The notes beneath the pieces were generated by a model. That model worked only from the letters and a program-made list of their open reading frames with translations, was not told the origin of the DNA and did no database searches. Shown one piece after another: positions 35,018-47,410 of a DNA stretch of 64,000 bases. Position 1 is the first letter of the stretch, and every line of letters begins with the position of its first letter. The translations under genes and the position numbers were made by a program. This DNA comes from Neckera pumila (Eukaryota > Streptophyta > Bryopsida > Hypnales > Neckeraceae): NCBI GenBank assembly GCA_963969595.1, contig OZ018413.1:13505711-13569710 (forward strand), read 5' to 3'.

Positions 35018-38000
35018 TAAATTTAAATTCCTTCCCAAGGATCCAAGGAGGGATTGTCCCAATCTCCAAGCAGGAATGGTTTAGGTTGGTTGCCAATGTT
35101 ATGTATTTCTTACTCAAGTTGTGAAATTCCAAACTTGCGCATTGGAATCAATTGGGTATACTAATTTTTTGGATTTTCTATTGTTTATTCCACTTTCTAT
35201 ATAGACATTTTGATGAGTGAACATTAAACCTAGCCAGAGAGGCTTTGGATTTTATTTTAATAGCAAAATGTGACTAAGAGCATTCTTGTGCTCCTTTATA
35301 TTTTGGCCCTCCAAACTAACAAAAAGTGGCCTTCCAAAAGAGGCAAGGGATCTCATTTCTAGCAAAATGTGCTTGACCTTCAAATTGCGGCACTCCAAGC
35401 AATCATTTGAAGGACTATGTGGGATGCTTCAAGTATAGCATAAAAATATCTATCCTCCAAAACTTTGATATGAAAGTAGCTTTCGGTACAAAAATTTATT
35501 CACTTGATCCATAACTGATTGCATATCTAGGCAATGTCCTCTATATGTGGAAAGGTTATACTTAGCTAGATGCTTAATTGGAAGGGACTTAAGTTGAATT
35601 CAAGGATGCAAAAGGAACCCCAAGGGCTCATGGTTATGTCAATTTGCATTGAGATCAATCATTGCGAGGTGTTGGTATGGCAAGAACTGTACACAGTATG
35701 GGAAAATCTGGTTGTATCCTTAAAACCACCAAATTACCACAGAGCTTGTGCTGAACACTCGTTGTGGGCTTTTGGACACAACTTAGTAGTGTCAGAAACT
35801 CTACAAATTGTTCATATTGAATAAGAATAGCACATGTATTGATGCCCTTTAAGGTAGACCAATTTCCACCAATGAGGTTGTCCATTGTTGATCGATGAAA
35901 CATGAATTCCTTGTTTTCCACTCACCAAGGTTGGCAAGACAATTGGTGGAATCTTCTTATCAATATTTTAGTGCTTTTTTTTTTTTGTTTGACTCACATG
36001 GAAGGAGACCCTTAGGATCAACAAAACTAAAGCTGGAAGTTTGAATAGCTACGTAGATTGTTTTGTCCTCCGAGTGGGTACCATAAAATGAACTCACATA
36101 TTGTATGGTTATAATTCTTACAACTGAAGGGAGGAATATTTTACCAATATCAGATATTTCATTATAACAATGTACTTCATATGCTATTTTTACATTCATT
36201 TTCTAACATTTTCAAACCGCACAATCAAAATATACATTTGGAATACTGCCATTTGTGGTTATTGCCATTTTAATAAAATATCCATTCAATAGTATTTGTC
36301 ACAATTCATTGTCATGAATTGATGAATAGCACAACCGTAGTGACTCAACAATGGATAAAAATATTTTTTCCTTGTAAAAGTTATAACCATATATAAATTC
36401 ATTTTGTAACATACTGGCATATACAATAAATGTTTTGTTAAAACGGCATATTCTATATGCCATTTTTCCATTCATTTTTATTTGATTTCAGACTGCACAA
36501 TCAAAAATCTAGAATTGGTGTATATTTCAGACCACATGGACTAAATGTAAAAATGCCAAGTTTGTAGAATATTGCCATATTAATAAAATATCCGTTATAC
36601 TCATATATTACCAACGTACTTGGAATCTATGACAGATTTAATATATCTTATGCAAAAAACAAGCCAATGTCATAGGAACTTAAACCTTTGACTTGAAGTG
36701 TAGTTGCTTTATAGAAGAATACTTTGGAATTGATTTATGAATAGAAACTGTAGATTTTGAATTTTAAACTGACTATATATAGTTAAATCCATCATAGATA
36801 CATAGCTATCACCAACAATTTAAGTTTGGAATGTTGCCGGCACCATTATGCTGGAAAGAGTTTGAAAGTATTTTTTCCTTCGGATTTTTCTTCTTGACCT
36901 TTCATGTTAGGTTATGAAGATAATACAATTGAGCTCAAAGTCTTGCAAGTGTTTGTCTTTACATAAATGTGAATTTAGTAAGAAAATCGGATCACAAAAT
37001 ATGCTATTTTAGTGTATTTTGGGAAGTTGTTGCTCCTTGCTCTAAATTTGAAATTTATCCACAAAAATGATATTTTTTGAGTTTGATCCCAATTAACAAA
37101 ATGAAGGTCATCTAGTCCAGTTTCTCTACCAGTTTGAATTTTGAAAAATTCCTAAAATTGATTTTTATATTGCAATTTGAACTTTGGATATATTTTCAAT
37201 GTCTATTGAATTCTAATTGTAGAATGTCATGGAAATTGGGATTACACTATAATGTTTGTCATTGTAATATACACACATGGTAGAATTATCGAATTTTTTG
37301 AAATAATTTTCTGTTTGATGTGATTTTTCTTCACTTTTTCTTTAAAAATTCTCAAAACAATTAATCTCCACAAAAGATTCAAATTTTTTTGTGTAGTTAA
37401 GAAGGCATGTAATATCAACTTTGAAAAATAATTATAAAAAATTTCATACACATCTAATTGCAAAATGGCAACAAACAAAGTGATGGGTTGTGAGACTTGA
37501 ATTTAGTGGTCATAGGTCCGTCTTTTAAGGGTTGATATGATATTTGATACTTAACTTATTAATTCTTTCTAGAATCTCAACTTAATCCCTAAAAGAATGT
37601 TGAAACATTTTTAGTGAAATTTGTTGAAATGGATTTGGAATGTGATGATTTCACTCACTGTAGCACTGTAGAATTTTTTTTCAAACAATTGTCATTTAAA
37701 TCTATAAAATCACATTTTTCATGACACCATAAAACTGAAAGTCAATGACTCAATCAATGTTTCACAAAATTTTGTTTTGTCAATTGTCATGAATTTTACT
37801 TTCTGATAGTAATTCTTTTACATTTCAACAATATAGATAGATTTTCAGTATATATTTTTTCAAACATTCCAAGGTTTAAATAATATAGGTTGAAGCTTAT
37901 TAATCAACACAACTACTCTATACTTTACAAATTATAAATCTGTTTCAATATTAAAGGTGGTCCATAAAAATGACTTCAATAAATTTATAAATTAAAAATC

Positions 38001-39088
38001 TTTAGAAATTACTATAAATAGTTGTAAATTTCAAAATTTTGACAAAAAATATATAAACAATGAAAACCACTCATAACTATAACTAATCAAATCTGTCAGA
38101 TTATATTTTTTTAATTTCTTGATGATTAATGATTGGTCCAATAATAGGTCAAAACTTTTTAAATATTATATATGTAGACATGACCAAATTATTTTTCGAA
38201 GTTGTATTTGAAAATACATCTTCACATGTTTTGATTATTCCTATGTATATATTTAAGTATAAAAGAGTGCATTAAAAAATAAGTTAAAGTACTAGTCATA
38301 TTTCAAATAATAACCAATTTGAATTCAATTCATTTATTTGATGGATAACCTCACATCCATGATAAGTGAAAGCATTTAATGGTTATTTTATATTGACATT
38401 ATAATTGACTAAATTTAATCAATAGAGATTTCATTAATGGATGTTTGCAAGAAACTTAGTACGGAGTTAATTTTTGCAACTTGCATGATGTTTTCTGGCA
38501 TACTATTAAACTAAGAAAAGAAAAAGAAATACATAGTCAGTGTCTCAAACTTTAAGAAGATTATTTCTTAGAAAGAATATAAAATATAGAATAATAGAAA
38601 GAATATAGAATAATTCTCTAAGTATGAAAATTAGATAAGTGCAATTTAAATATCATTAAATTAGGTACTTTCGAAGACTTTCAATGTTTTACAACTTCAT
38701 GAAGATAATTATGCACCAAAAAATCCCCAAAAATATTGTTTTTGGTCATTCCCTAGTAGATATAAAACTGAAAGCAATTTGATTTGTGGACTTTCTATTC
38801 AACATAGAATCAATTGTTTTAAGAAAATAATTACTTGTCTTTAGTTGAAAGTCTTTTAGAAGAACAATTCCCTCTTCATTGTCATTGTAACTTTGAATTC
38901 TTCAAAATGTATACTAAATATCGTTCTCTAATCCTACTTCCTTGAGTGTGAAATACTTTTCAAAGACAATTTATTCCATTAAATTAGTTTTAAAAACAAG
39001 TGTTCTTTTCAATTGTCCAAATGAATCAATATGACTGCAAGTCAATTTGATTAATACTTTTATCTAAAATATTGACTTATTTCTATTA
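35018..39088. other. AT-rich repeat-derived DNA, no gene recognised
   Basis: No credible coding sequence on either strand. 36980-37530 is diverged from and colinear with 43680-44590 (both end in a TGGTCATAGG run followed by a CTT-AAGGGTT-like end), so it is an older element of another family. A MITE at 36429-36605 is listed separately. Confidence 0.5.
36429..36605. mobile_element. MITE with TTAAAATGGC ends (diverged copy)
   Basis: Left end TTTTGTTAAAACGGCATATT and right end, on the opposite strand, ATTTTATTAATATGGCAATA. The interior carries TTTCAGACTGCACAATC, matching the core of the family at 26160 and 46439. A further fragment with GCCATTTTAATAAAATATCC lies just upstream at 36240-36290. 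Confidence 0.6.
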
Positions 39089-40002
39089 ATCCCTAAAGAC
39101 CAATCTACATTTTTTGGCAACATAGCGATTTTGGGCAGCTCACTACGGATAGAATTTAATACAACATTTTTCCAAAGAGTAGCTTTAAGGCCCAACAATT
39201 TTCATAACTTTTGACTATACAGTTAAAAAGTTATTGCATGATATGTAATTTTCAACATTCGGCAAGCAGCTTGGGCAGCCCAAAAAACTTCTTCAAAAAT
39301 CACTTTAAAAAAAAAAAAAAATCTTAAATTGGTTCTTTAGATTTATATAAACGTAGGAAGCTTTGATTCATTCCATTTCAATTAATGAATTAAAAGTTAT
39401 GAGGATTCTTAGTTTAAGGTATATGGACAATTATGAAATCTCTATTCTAAAATAAACTTTGAAGTCCTTTATTTAACTCAATTTTCAATACTTTTAGAAA
39501 AAAATAAAGCCATTAGGAGAATATTGTTTATTACAACATTACAACCACTGGGATTGGCATTTTCTAATTCCTTAAATAAATGGTTAACAATTTAGTGTTT
39601 TGAATCATTTTCTACTTCTTTCTACTTACTATTTTTTTCTATATGTTTTACAATTCCAAAATGATCTAAAATTATTCAAGCAGGTAGTCAACTTGCCTTG
39701 AAGAATGAATCCAAACAATAACCACTATTTTGGACATTTTTTCTTACAAATGTGACCTTATGAAGTGTAGCTGCCCGAATTTTCGCAAAGACAAAACAAA
39801 CATTTTTGTCAACTCAAACTCTAATATCTTGCAATCTACAAGGTGGAAAACTCTAAAAAATTTTCCCCATCTTCTCAAACCAGTTTACTACAAGATTTTA
39901 TGGTTATATATGTCCAAAATTTTTTTTTTCTCAAAATTTGGTACTTGTTGTAGAAATGACAGTTTTGTTTTCGTGAAAACATAGTCAAAAACCTATAGGG
40001 GT
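39089..40002. mobile_element. ~0.9-kb non-autonomous element, ACCCCTAAAG family, copy D
   Basis: Left end ATCCCTAAAGACC and right end, on the opposite strand, ACCCCTATAGG, both next to TA. The body is a full-length relative of 29468-30466. It contains no transposase. Confidence 0.8.
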
Positions 40003-40439
40003 TAGGAAATGTCCCTTGAAATGATTTCAAGAATTAAGTATGACAAGAAACCTTTGATCATGTTTATAGTCATATTAAGAATTTAACATTTTAAAGTTGA
40101 ATGAATATAAAAGGTCTCTATAAAATTATCAGTATTCAATGTACATTCGATTGTATTGATATAATCTCTAGATTGATAATTGTACAAATTTTGATGAAAA
40201 GTCACTAGTATTTAAATTATTCTCATTGGTTACATTTTGAATATGTTTGTGTTCTAGAAGCATTGATAGTTTAAACAATTACAATTTCCTAAAACATTCA
40301 TCGAGGAATTTTCAATTGCAATTTAAAAAATGTCCAAAACAACAAAGTAGGCATAATGTACTACATTAAATGGTTGATTCAATAAGAAAAAGATATAGTG
40401 AATCCATAACATATAGCAATTAAAGGAAGGTAAGAAAAA

Positions 40440-40835
40440 ATGGATCAAAAGAAAAAGAAAAAAAGTCAAGTTGGAGGAAAGATAAATGACATTAGCAGAG
40501 AGATTGACAAATTAAATGAAGATGAAATAAACAATTTACATGAGAAAGAAATGAATAATTTACATGACAAAGAATGGGTTATTTTGCATGAAACGGAAAT
40601 TGATAAATTACATGAAGAAAAGATGAATAAATTAGATGTTGAAACAAATATGGTAAAACTATATGAAAAAGAGATGGATTATATTCAAGAAGATATTAAT
40701 GATTTTTTGCATGAAAAAAACATGGATTACATACAAGAAGATATTGATGGTTTTTTGCAAAAACATATGAATCAACTCCAAGTAGAGATGACTAAAAGCA
40801 AAAGAAGATGGATGAAGCATAAAGAGCATTGTTGA
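40440..40835 (+). CDS. Orphan low-complexity ORF with short internal repeats (131 residues), uncertain
   Basis: A single uninterrupted frame of 131 codons sits in otherwise heavily stopped AT-rich DNA. The protein is extremely polar (Lys, Glu, Asp, Asn) and built from short repeats: a 9-residue unit of the type KEMNNLHDK occurs about four times near residues 25-60, then a 16-residue unit MDYIQEDINDFLHEKN is followed by MDYIQEDIDGFLQKH. The regular Leu/Ile spacing suggests a helical or coiled-coil character. No family is recognised. The frame may simply reflect expansion of a 27-bp minisatellite without stop codons, so protein status is doubtful. Confidence 0.3.
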   Translation: MDQKKKKKSQVGGKINDISREIDKLNEDEINNLHEKEMNNLHDKEWVILHETEIDKLHEEKMNKLDVETNMVKLYEKEMDYIQEDINDFLHEKNMDYIQEDIDGFLQKHMNQLQVEMTKSKRRWMKHKEHC

Positions 40836-43800
40836 GACCTATGCAACTAAGTATATAATTATATTTTTCTAAAATCCTCAGTCAATGTCCACATGATTTC
40901 TACAGGTAGTGAAGAATATTAACCACTTTCAAAGCAATTTTATAAATATGGATAAATCTAAAAGATTAAACTTAAATGAATAAAGACTATGATTTTTTAT
41001 AAAATATTAAATAATTGGGTTTTTTCAACTCAACAATATAAAAACAAATGGAGTGTGAATTCAAACATTCAAACATTCAAAACTGATAGAATAAGTAGTA
41101 TTTTAGTTATGAAGCAGGAAATTAACATAAAAAAGGTGAAAAATTGGTGATCGTGGAATCTTTTATTAATTAGTAAAATTATTAAAAAAATTGATTTTAA
41201 TAAGAAATTATGTAATTTTCCAAAATGAGAATAATTCTAAAAATTTAGGTTGAAAGTTTTCTATTTAATTTAATGATAATGATTGTTGTCATCTTAACAA
41301 ACATAAGTCCCAAGAAATTCTATAATGAATAAAGAAATTCTAACAAATCTCTTTTATAAATATTTATTTTCATAAAATATATTAGAAAAAAAAGAAGCAC
41401 ATGATAAATGGATTAAAAAGATGGACAATTAATGTAATTAGGAGATAAATCATGTACAAAAAATGTAAATTGATTAGAAAGAAAGTTTGTCACATTAATG
41501 AGTAGATTAATTGAAGATTCAAAATTGCCGATAAAGTTGATGTAAATCTTGCTTATTTTTCATTTTATTAACTATGATTATTTTAAAATAAAAATCACTT
41601 AAAATTTATTTTTTCTTGAAATGAATGCTATAATATATTTCAGAGTTAACAATATTATCAAAGAAGAAGGCATTGAAATCTGTATTTATTTCATATAACA
41701 CAAATTAATATTTTAATTCTAATTTTTGAAACTTGCATTTTTCGTAAAATTATAGAGAAATCAATATTTCAAATTTTGTTTTAATTAAAAATCAAGCTTG
41801 TTATATCATTTGACACTTTCCTTTTTGAAATCATGTGTATGAGTAGATAGTTTCCAATCTCCATGCTTAACATTGTTTCATTTAATACAAACTTAAAAAG
41901 CATTCTAGAAATTTGTATTACCACATTTGTATTTTGTTCAACATTACCAAATCATTGTGGGGTAGTTGGAGGCAATGAAGTTAAAAAAGAAACCTTATTC
42001 TAGCAAAAGCAAACATTTTTTTAAAATAAGTAGTGTTTCATGTAATAATTGGCAAAGAGATTGATATGAAAGTGGATTGAAATTTTTGACTTATGTGGCA
42101 TTAATTCAAAAAATTAGAATAAACTATTATTATTATATATAAATAAAATACAAAGATTTATCCTGTCACTTAATATGGGACTAATTTACCAAAGCTTCAC
42201 AATTGTAAATTAATGGCAAGATGATGTATTACAATTATGTACAGAATATTAATTTTCAAAGACAATTTTCTGTAATAGCAACACTAAATTGAAGATGATT
42301 CTAAATTTGTATCTTTGCTACTAGAACAAATGAATTTAGCTTCTTATGAAGACATGAGTTTTTACTTCTTTATTTATAGTCTTTTTTATTTGAAGATGGT
42401 AGTCCTCATTACTTGCATTGTAGATTGGATTTGTGATATGAACACACTAGAATGAATACAATGTTTTTATAGTAGAATTTTTAACAATAGTTAACTGCAT
42501 TATTATATAGACTTTAATTTTTTGTAATAACAAAGTTTTCAATGGATAAATAATAAAATTATTCAAGGTCTAATACGAATGGAAAACTTAACCCCCAAAT
42601 GGCTTTTCTAAGATGAGAAACCTTTTCAGACCACAAATTATGTCATTTTTTGCATTCCAAGTATTTTTACAATATAGTTAATTGTAAAGAGAGAAGGAAT
42701 TGTTTGTTTTGTCCCTTTGAATAGCAAAATATGAATAATTTAGGATCAAATTCTTTTTGGGCCCAAAAATAGATTTTTTTAGTTTTGTCTTTAGTTTTGC
42801 TTCCACCAATAAGAACTCAAGAGCATACAACATGTGGGACTAGGGATTGTAACTCAAGATGAGACTATGAGTTATGTTGAACTATGAGTTTAGAACTTAA
42901 CTCAAAATGAAGTAGTTGACTAAAATGCATTTATTATTAAGGATGAGAGCTTAAACTTAGCTTAGAACTTTAAACCAAGTCTAGACCAATTTACAATTTA
43001 CTGTAATATAAAAACACCTACAATTGTCCAAATAAACAATTTGATATAGTTAAATTTTTCTTGAAAAAATGATTTTTCCAATTTTAGCAATTAAAATCAT
43101 GAATTAAAAATAAAATAAAATAAATGAGGCACCTAATGTCTATGAATATTCAAAATAGAACTCCCTAGCACACCCTAAACTGCACTCTAAGAAAATCACT
43201 AGTCCACCAACCTTAATTTAGTATGAGGACACTTATTGACACTTGAGGGATACTTTAAGGGAAGTCTATTGTGCAGGAGTTGGTACATGGATAGCATTGG
43301 GTGTTTTTATCTTAATCCTCTACAACTACTCATCACAAAGTTTACTACCTACGGTTTGTCAATAGTTATCGTGTGGTTATGGTTGTTTCATGGGTTTTCA
43401 CGTTAATTTAACAGTTATAGCATCGTTACGACGCATTACTGTACAATTTACCGCATTGTTATGATGCATCATTGATGCTGTTAATAGTGAATGTCAGATG
43501 GATGGCTTTATTTGAAACTCAAAGATGGAATTTTTTCATCAAATTTATTTATTTGGAAGGTATGTCAAGTACATTTTCAGTGAATAGTATTGTAAAGTCC
43601 TTCATTACAATCTTATTGAATTTTTGAAAGAAGAAGATGCTTAATCCACAGATCACCCTTACAATGTATTTGGACAATTTCTTGCTATTTACTCTTGGTG
43701 TGAACTTTAGCTATAAAAGTGGTCTTTTTTGAATTTGAATCCAACTAATGAAATAAAGTTTATCTACTACATTTTCTATTCCAACTGAAAATTTTGAATA

Positions 43801-43965
43801 AATCTTAAATTTCAGTATTTTACAGCAATATGAATTTTGGATCTATAACCATGGTTTATTGATTTATTAATTATAGAATGACACGTTGATTTTGGTTTAT
43901 ACCATCATATTATACACTATACTTTGTACATCTATAAAAAAAAATTTATATTTTCATTAGAAAAA
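40836..43965. other. Very AT-rich intergenic DNA, no gene recognised
   Basis: No coding frames longer than about 60 codons on either strand, no RNA gene and no terminal repeats that I could pair. The right part (from about 43680) belongs to a repeat colinear with 36980-37530, into which the MITE at 43966 is inserted. Confidence 0.5.
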
Positions 43966-44098
43966 AAAGCAACCCTCCAAAAAGCTACTCCAGATTGACA
44001 TACTAAGCTATTTCAAATTTGGCCTGTCAATCTCGAAAAGGCCCCCGGTAAGCAGTCAACTTTTGTATTTTAGTTTTAAATTTTTTTTAAAGAAATAC

Positions 44099-44192
<94 letters not shown>

Positions 44193-44352
44193 TTTTTTAT
44201 TAATTTTTTTATTTGCAAAAATGGATTCTTGCGCCTGTCACTACAGTTTTTGCCGTACGAAAATAGGGGAAAAAGCATTTTTTAGCCCCATAAAACAAAA
44301 TTTTAGGATTCTTTGCAAGGTTGTGGAGTAGCCCTCTGGAGGGCTGATTTTT
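43966..44352. mobile_element. MITE with GCCCTCCA...GGCTACTCCA ends carrying a (TTA)n tract
   Basis: Left end AGCAACCCTCCAAAAAGCTA continues to CTCCA. The right end on the opposite strand reads TCAGCCCTCCAGAGGGCTAC, also continuing to TCCA, giving imperfect inverted repeats about 25 nt long. It interrupts the older repeat at 43680-44590. Segments at 15485-15610 and 62660-62750 look like fragments of the same family. Confidence 0.65.
44098..44190. repeat. (TTA)31 microsatellite
   Basis: An uninterrupted run of TTA trinucleotides about 93 bp long, inside the MITE at 43966-44352. On the minus strand it appears as a poly-isoleucine frame, which is not a gene. Confidence 0.97.
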
Positions 44353-44981
44353 TTTCTTATGTTGAGTATATTTTGTATTTGATGTGAATTTTCTTCATTT
44401 TTTTCTTAAGAAATTCATAACAATCACAAATTTTTCCAAAAAAGGTTGAAAATTTACAACTTGTAGCAAACATTGCATGTGATTTCATCACTAAAAAATA
44501 AATATAAATTTTTCATTCAAACCTAGTTAGGAAATTGCAACAATCCGAGTAATGGATAGTGAGGATAGTTATTAATGGTCATAGGCCCATCCTTACAAGG
44601 TTAACAACCACACTAAATAGTGAAATTAGATTGCCTTAACAATTCGGTTGCTTTTGTCAGAGAAGTCACCTCACAATTCATTGCTTGTCTAGATGGAGGC
44701 ACATGCCATCCTCTAAACCTGAATCATGAACCAATGCACCAACCCATGCAACCCACATGGTTCCTATGTCACTGCATCCTTCTACACAAAATAGTGAGAT
44801 TAGGTTGCTTTATCAATTAGGTTGCCTTACGTGAAATAATTTACTTCATGGATCAATGCTTGTTCCACATGGAGGCGCATGCCACTCTTTGAACCATGCC
44901 TTAAATTGGTGCACAAATCTACACCATACACATAACTCTAAATTGAATGCATCATTGTACAAAAGCAGTGAATATTTCTAT
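44353..44981. other. Nested CACAAAATAGTG-family fragments
   Basis: ACTAAATAGTGAAATTAGATT at about 44613 and CACAAAATAGTGAGATTAGG at about 44777 are ends of the CACAAAATAGTG MITE family, with interior parts (GGAGGCACATGCCA, GGAGGCGCATGCCA) in opposite orientation to the copy at 45715. Several insertions or rearrangements are superimposed. No gene seen. Confidence 0.5.
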
Positions 44982-45268
44982 AATGTGGACTGTTGAGAAA
45001 TTAGTGTGGGGCAACCTAATTTCACTATTTTGTGTACAATAATTGAACATAATTATATAGTGTAGAATGTTGAGAAATTAGTGTAGGGCAACCTAATTTC
45101 ACTATTTTGTGTACAATAATTGAACATAATTATATAGTGTAGAATGTTGAGAAATTAGTGTGGGGCAACCTAATTTCACTATTTTGTGTACAATAATTGA
45201 ACATAATTATATAGTGTAGAATGTCGAGAAATTAGTGTGGGGCAACCTAATTTCACTATTTAGTGTAG
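44982..45268. repeat. 77-bp tandem array derived from a MITE end
   Basis: About 3.7 head-to-tail copies of a 77-bp unit, nearly identical to one another. Each unit includes TTGAGAAATTAGTGTGGGGC, AACCTAATTTCACTATTTTG and TGTACAATAATTGAACATAA. The core is the inverted terminal repeat of the CACAAAATAGTG family. Near identity implies recent expansion. Confidence 0.93.
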
Positions 45269-45712
45269 CAGTTGATAACACTGCTTGGCTCAACACACCA
45301 ACTTGTTCTCATTTGTCCGTATCAACACCGTTTCTGCTGATTCGGGCCCCCTTTGCCACCAGTGTGGAGAGCGGTCTCTGCTCGGCAGGACCCGCGTTGG
45401 CAGGAGGGCATCACGAAGTTTGGGGTGGTGCCCATCCTTGCCATCCCAGGTTTTTGGGGATTTGCGAATTGTGAGCACCAACTGGGTTTTGGACTTGATT
45501 TTCTCCTCCTGGTTTGTCGTTTCTTCACTCCTGACACAAGAATATATGCGTTCTGGCCTTCCCGGAGTGCTAACTGGCACGAATTCCGAAGCTACTTCAA
45601 TTCATACGTGCTTTGCAGTTCTCCCAAACACCCACTTCTGAGTTTTCTCAAACAATCAGCGAGCAAGATGAGTTCGTCCTTCGTGCAGTTGTGCAGGTGG
45701 TAGTGTGTCTCC
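45269..45712. other. GC-richer spacer, no gene recognised
   Basis: Less AT-rich than its surroundings and open in several frames on both strands, but with no recognisable domain, start context or splice structure. It may be a captured fragment between MITE copies. Confidence 0.35.
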
Positions 45713-45714
45713 TA

Positions 45715-45969
45715 CACAAAATAGTGAAATTAGGTTGCCCCATACTACTTGTTTCTCAACATTCAACACTGTATAAATATGTACAGTTGTTACAGAAGAA
45801 TGCAATAATGAAGGAACTATGTGTGTTGTATGGGTTGGTGTATTGTTCAGTGTTCATGGCTCGAGTTTAGAGAAGTGCATCTCCATGTGGATAAGCAGTG
45901 GCTTGGAAGCTAACATCTCTCATTGAAGGCAACCTAATTGTTTAGCCAACCCAATTTCACTATTTTGTG
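45715..45969. mobile_element. MITE, CACAAAATAGTG family, best copy
   Basis: A 255-bp element flanked by TA with ends CACAAAATAGTGAAATTAGG and, on the opposite strand, CACAAAATAGTGAAATTGGG. The TA duplication points to the Tc1/mariner superfamily. A diverged full-length relative lies at 12976-13230. Confidence 0.88.
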
Positions 45970-47410
45970 TAGATCTTGTTATAGCGCAATCTCTGTGATG
46001 GAAGTAGTGAGCATTGTCATTTCATTTTGCTGGCAGGGCTTAGGGTCTGGGTGGAGAGGAGTTTGTTGATGGACTAGCTTGTTGAATCGGAATAATTTGT
46101 ATTTTCTAGAATCTGAAGAGGATCAGACTCAGTCTGTGAGAATCGCGTTAGAGGGGGCCGAGCAAGTGCAGCAGCAAGGCAACATGGAGCTTGACAACGG
46201 AATTGTTGCAATAGGAGTTGAGTAGCACGGGTTGGTGAGAGAGACAATTTTTGGCAGGTTCAAAGCTGAAGCAACGTTGTTTGGAGCTGAAGCAATAGGT
46301 TCGAAGCTGAAGCAACAAGATTTACCACAATGGTGTCTGTCACTATTAAACTACATGTCAATGCTACAGTTAATGCATCCAACCTCAAAGCTAGAGATCC
46401 CGTTGTGATCAATAAGATCTGCAAATTGATCGATGGGAAATTTCATTAAAATGCCAAATGAAGTCTGCCATTTTTCCGTTCAATTCCTTCTTCAGCCTTA
46501 AAGTCTAGGACTAGTACAGATTTCAGATCGCCCGGTCTAAATTAAAAAGCGTCAAGTTTGTGAAATACCGCCATTTTAGCGAAATATCGGTTACAGTCAA
46601 CCAGACTCGCAAAATGAACTCAAAACCTAATCCAGAATGAGGACGACACGACCTCCTGGCCTGGAAAAATTCATGAACCACTGGGAGCTTGATTTACGGG
46701 CTACTAAGTGAAGCACCAATAGAACCCGCACTACAGGTTCCTGGCCTTTCAGAAGTAGGTCGATGAATCACTTACACAATACATCCGAGCTGGCGGGGGT
46801 GATGTAAGAATGAATTGGAATCATTTAGCGATGTTGTGATTATTATTCACCATGAGGACCCTGGTACCCTCACGCCAATATAATAAAGATAAATGCCGAT
46901 CAAAACCTTCATAAATTTTGCCCCATCAACATTTTGGATTGGGGGTACACCGGGATTTAGCATATGAGATAACTGTGTCTACAGAAGACACTTTAATAGA
47001 TTCTATTGCCATAATTTTGACAAATCAAAAGGCACGACTCCTTTTCCTTTTCATAAATTTTGGTGCCATTGATCACATTGTGAATGACATAACTAAATGA
47101 GGCCAAACATTAAATCATCAGAGTCGGTGAAATCTCCATTGTATGGGCTGGCCAAAAAATAAATAGAACATGACAAAAAGAAAGTCGCAGTATGACCTAC
47201 TTCAAAACTGCTCAAAACTGCTAAACACAGAATGAGACCGGGTTTGGGCTTCAAACGTCTTCCAGGGCTAATGAACCTCACCACCAAAACAGAATTTGCT
47301 TAATTCTGACATTTTAAGTACCAAAAAAACCCGTCGCACAAACCCTTGTTATCAAAACTTCAGTGTGATAATAGAACGTGCCCAAACAAATACCTATTTG
47401 GTAATCATGG
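45970..47410. other. Intergenic DNA downstream of the intact TNL
   Basis: No gene is recognised. 47100-47410 is similar to 56230-56500 and marks the downstream edge of the TNL tandem duplication. A MITE at 46439-46593 is listed separately. Confidence 0.5.
46439..46593. mobile_element. MITE with TTTCGTTAAAATGGC ends
   Basis: Left end AAATTTCATTAAAATGCC and right end, on the opposite strand, GATATTTCGCTAAAATGGCG. It is closely colinear with the intronic copy at 26160-26302 (GCCATTTTTCC, CAATTC, then a GATCGCCCGGTC core) and also ends next to CGGTTACAGTCAACCA. Confidence 0.75.

Noticed and set aside
44087..44278. Minus-strand frame with a long poly-isoleucine run
   Set aside because: It is the translation of the TTA microsatellite, not a gene.
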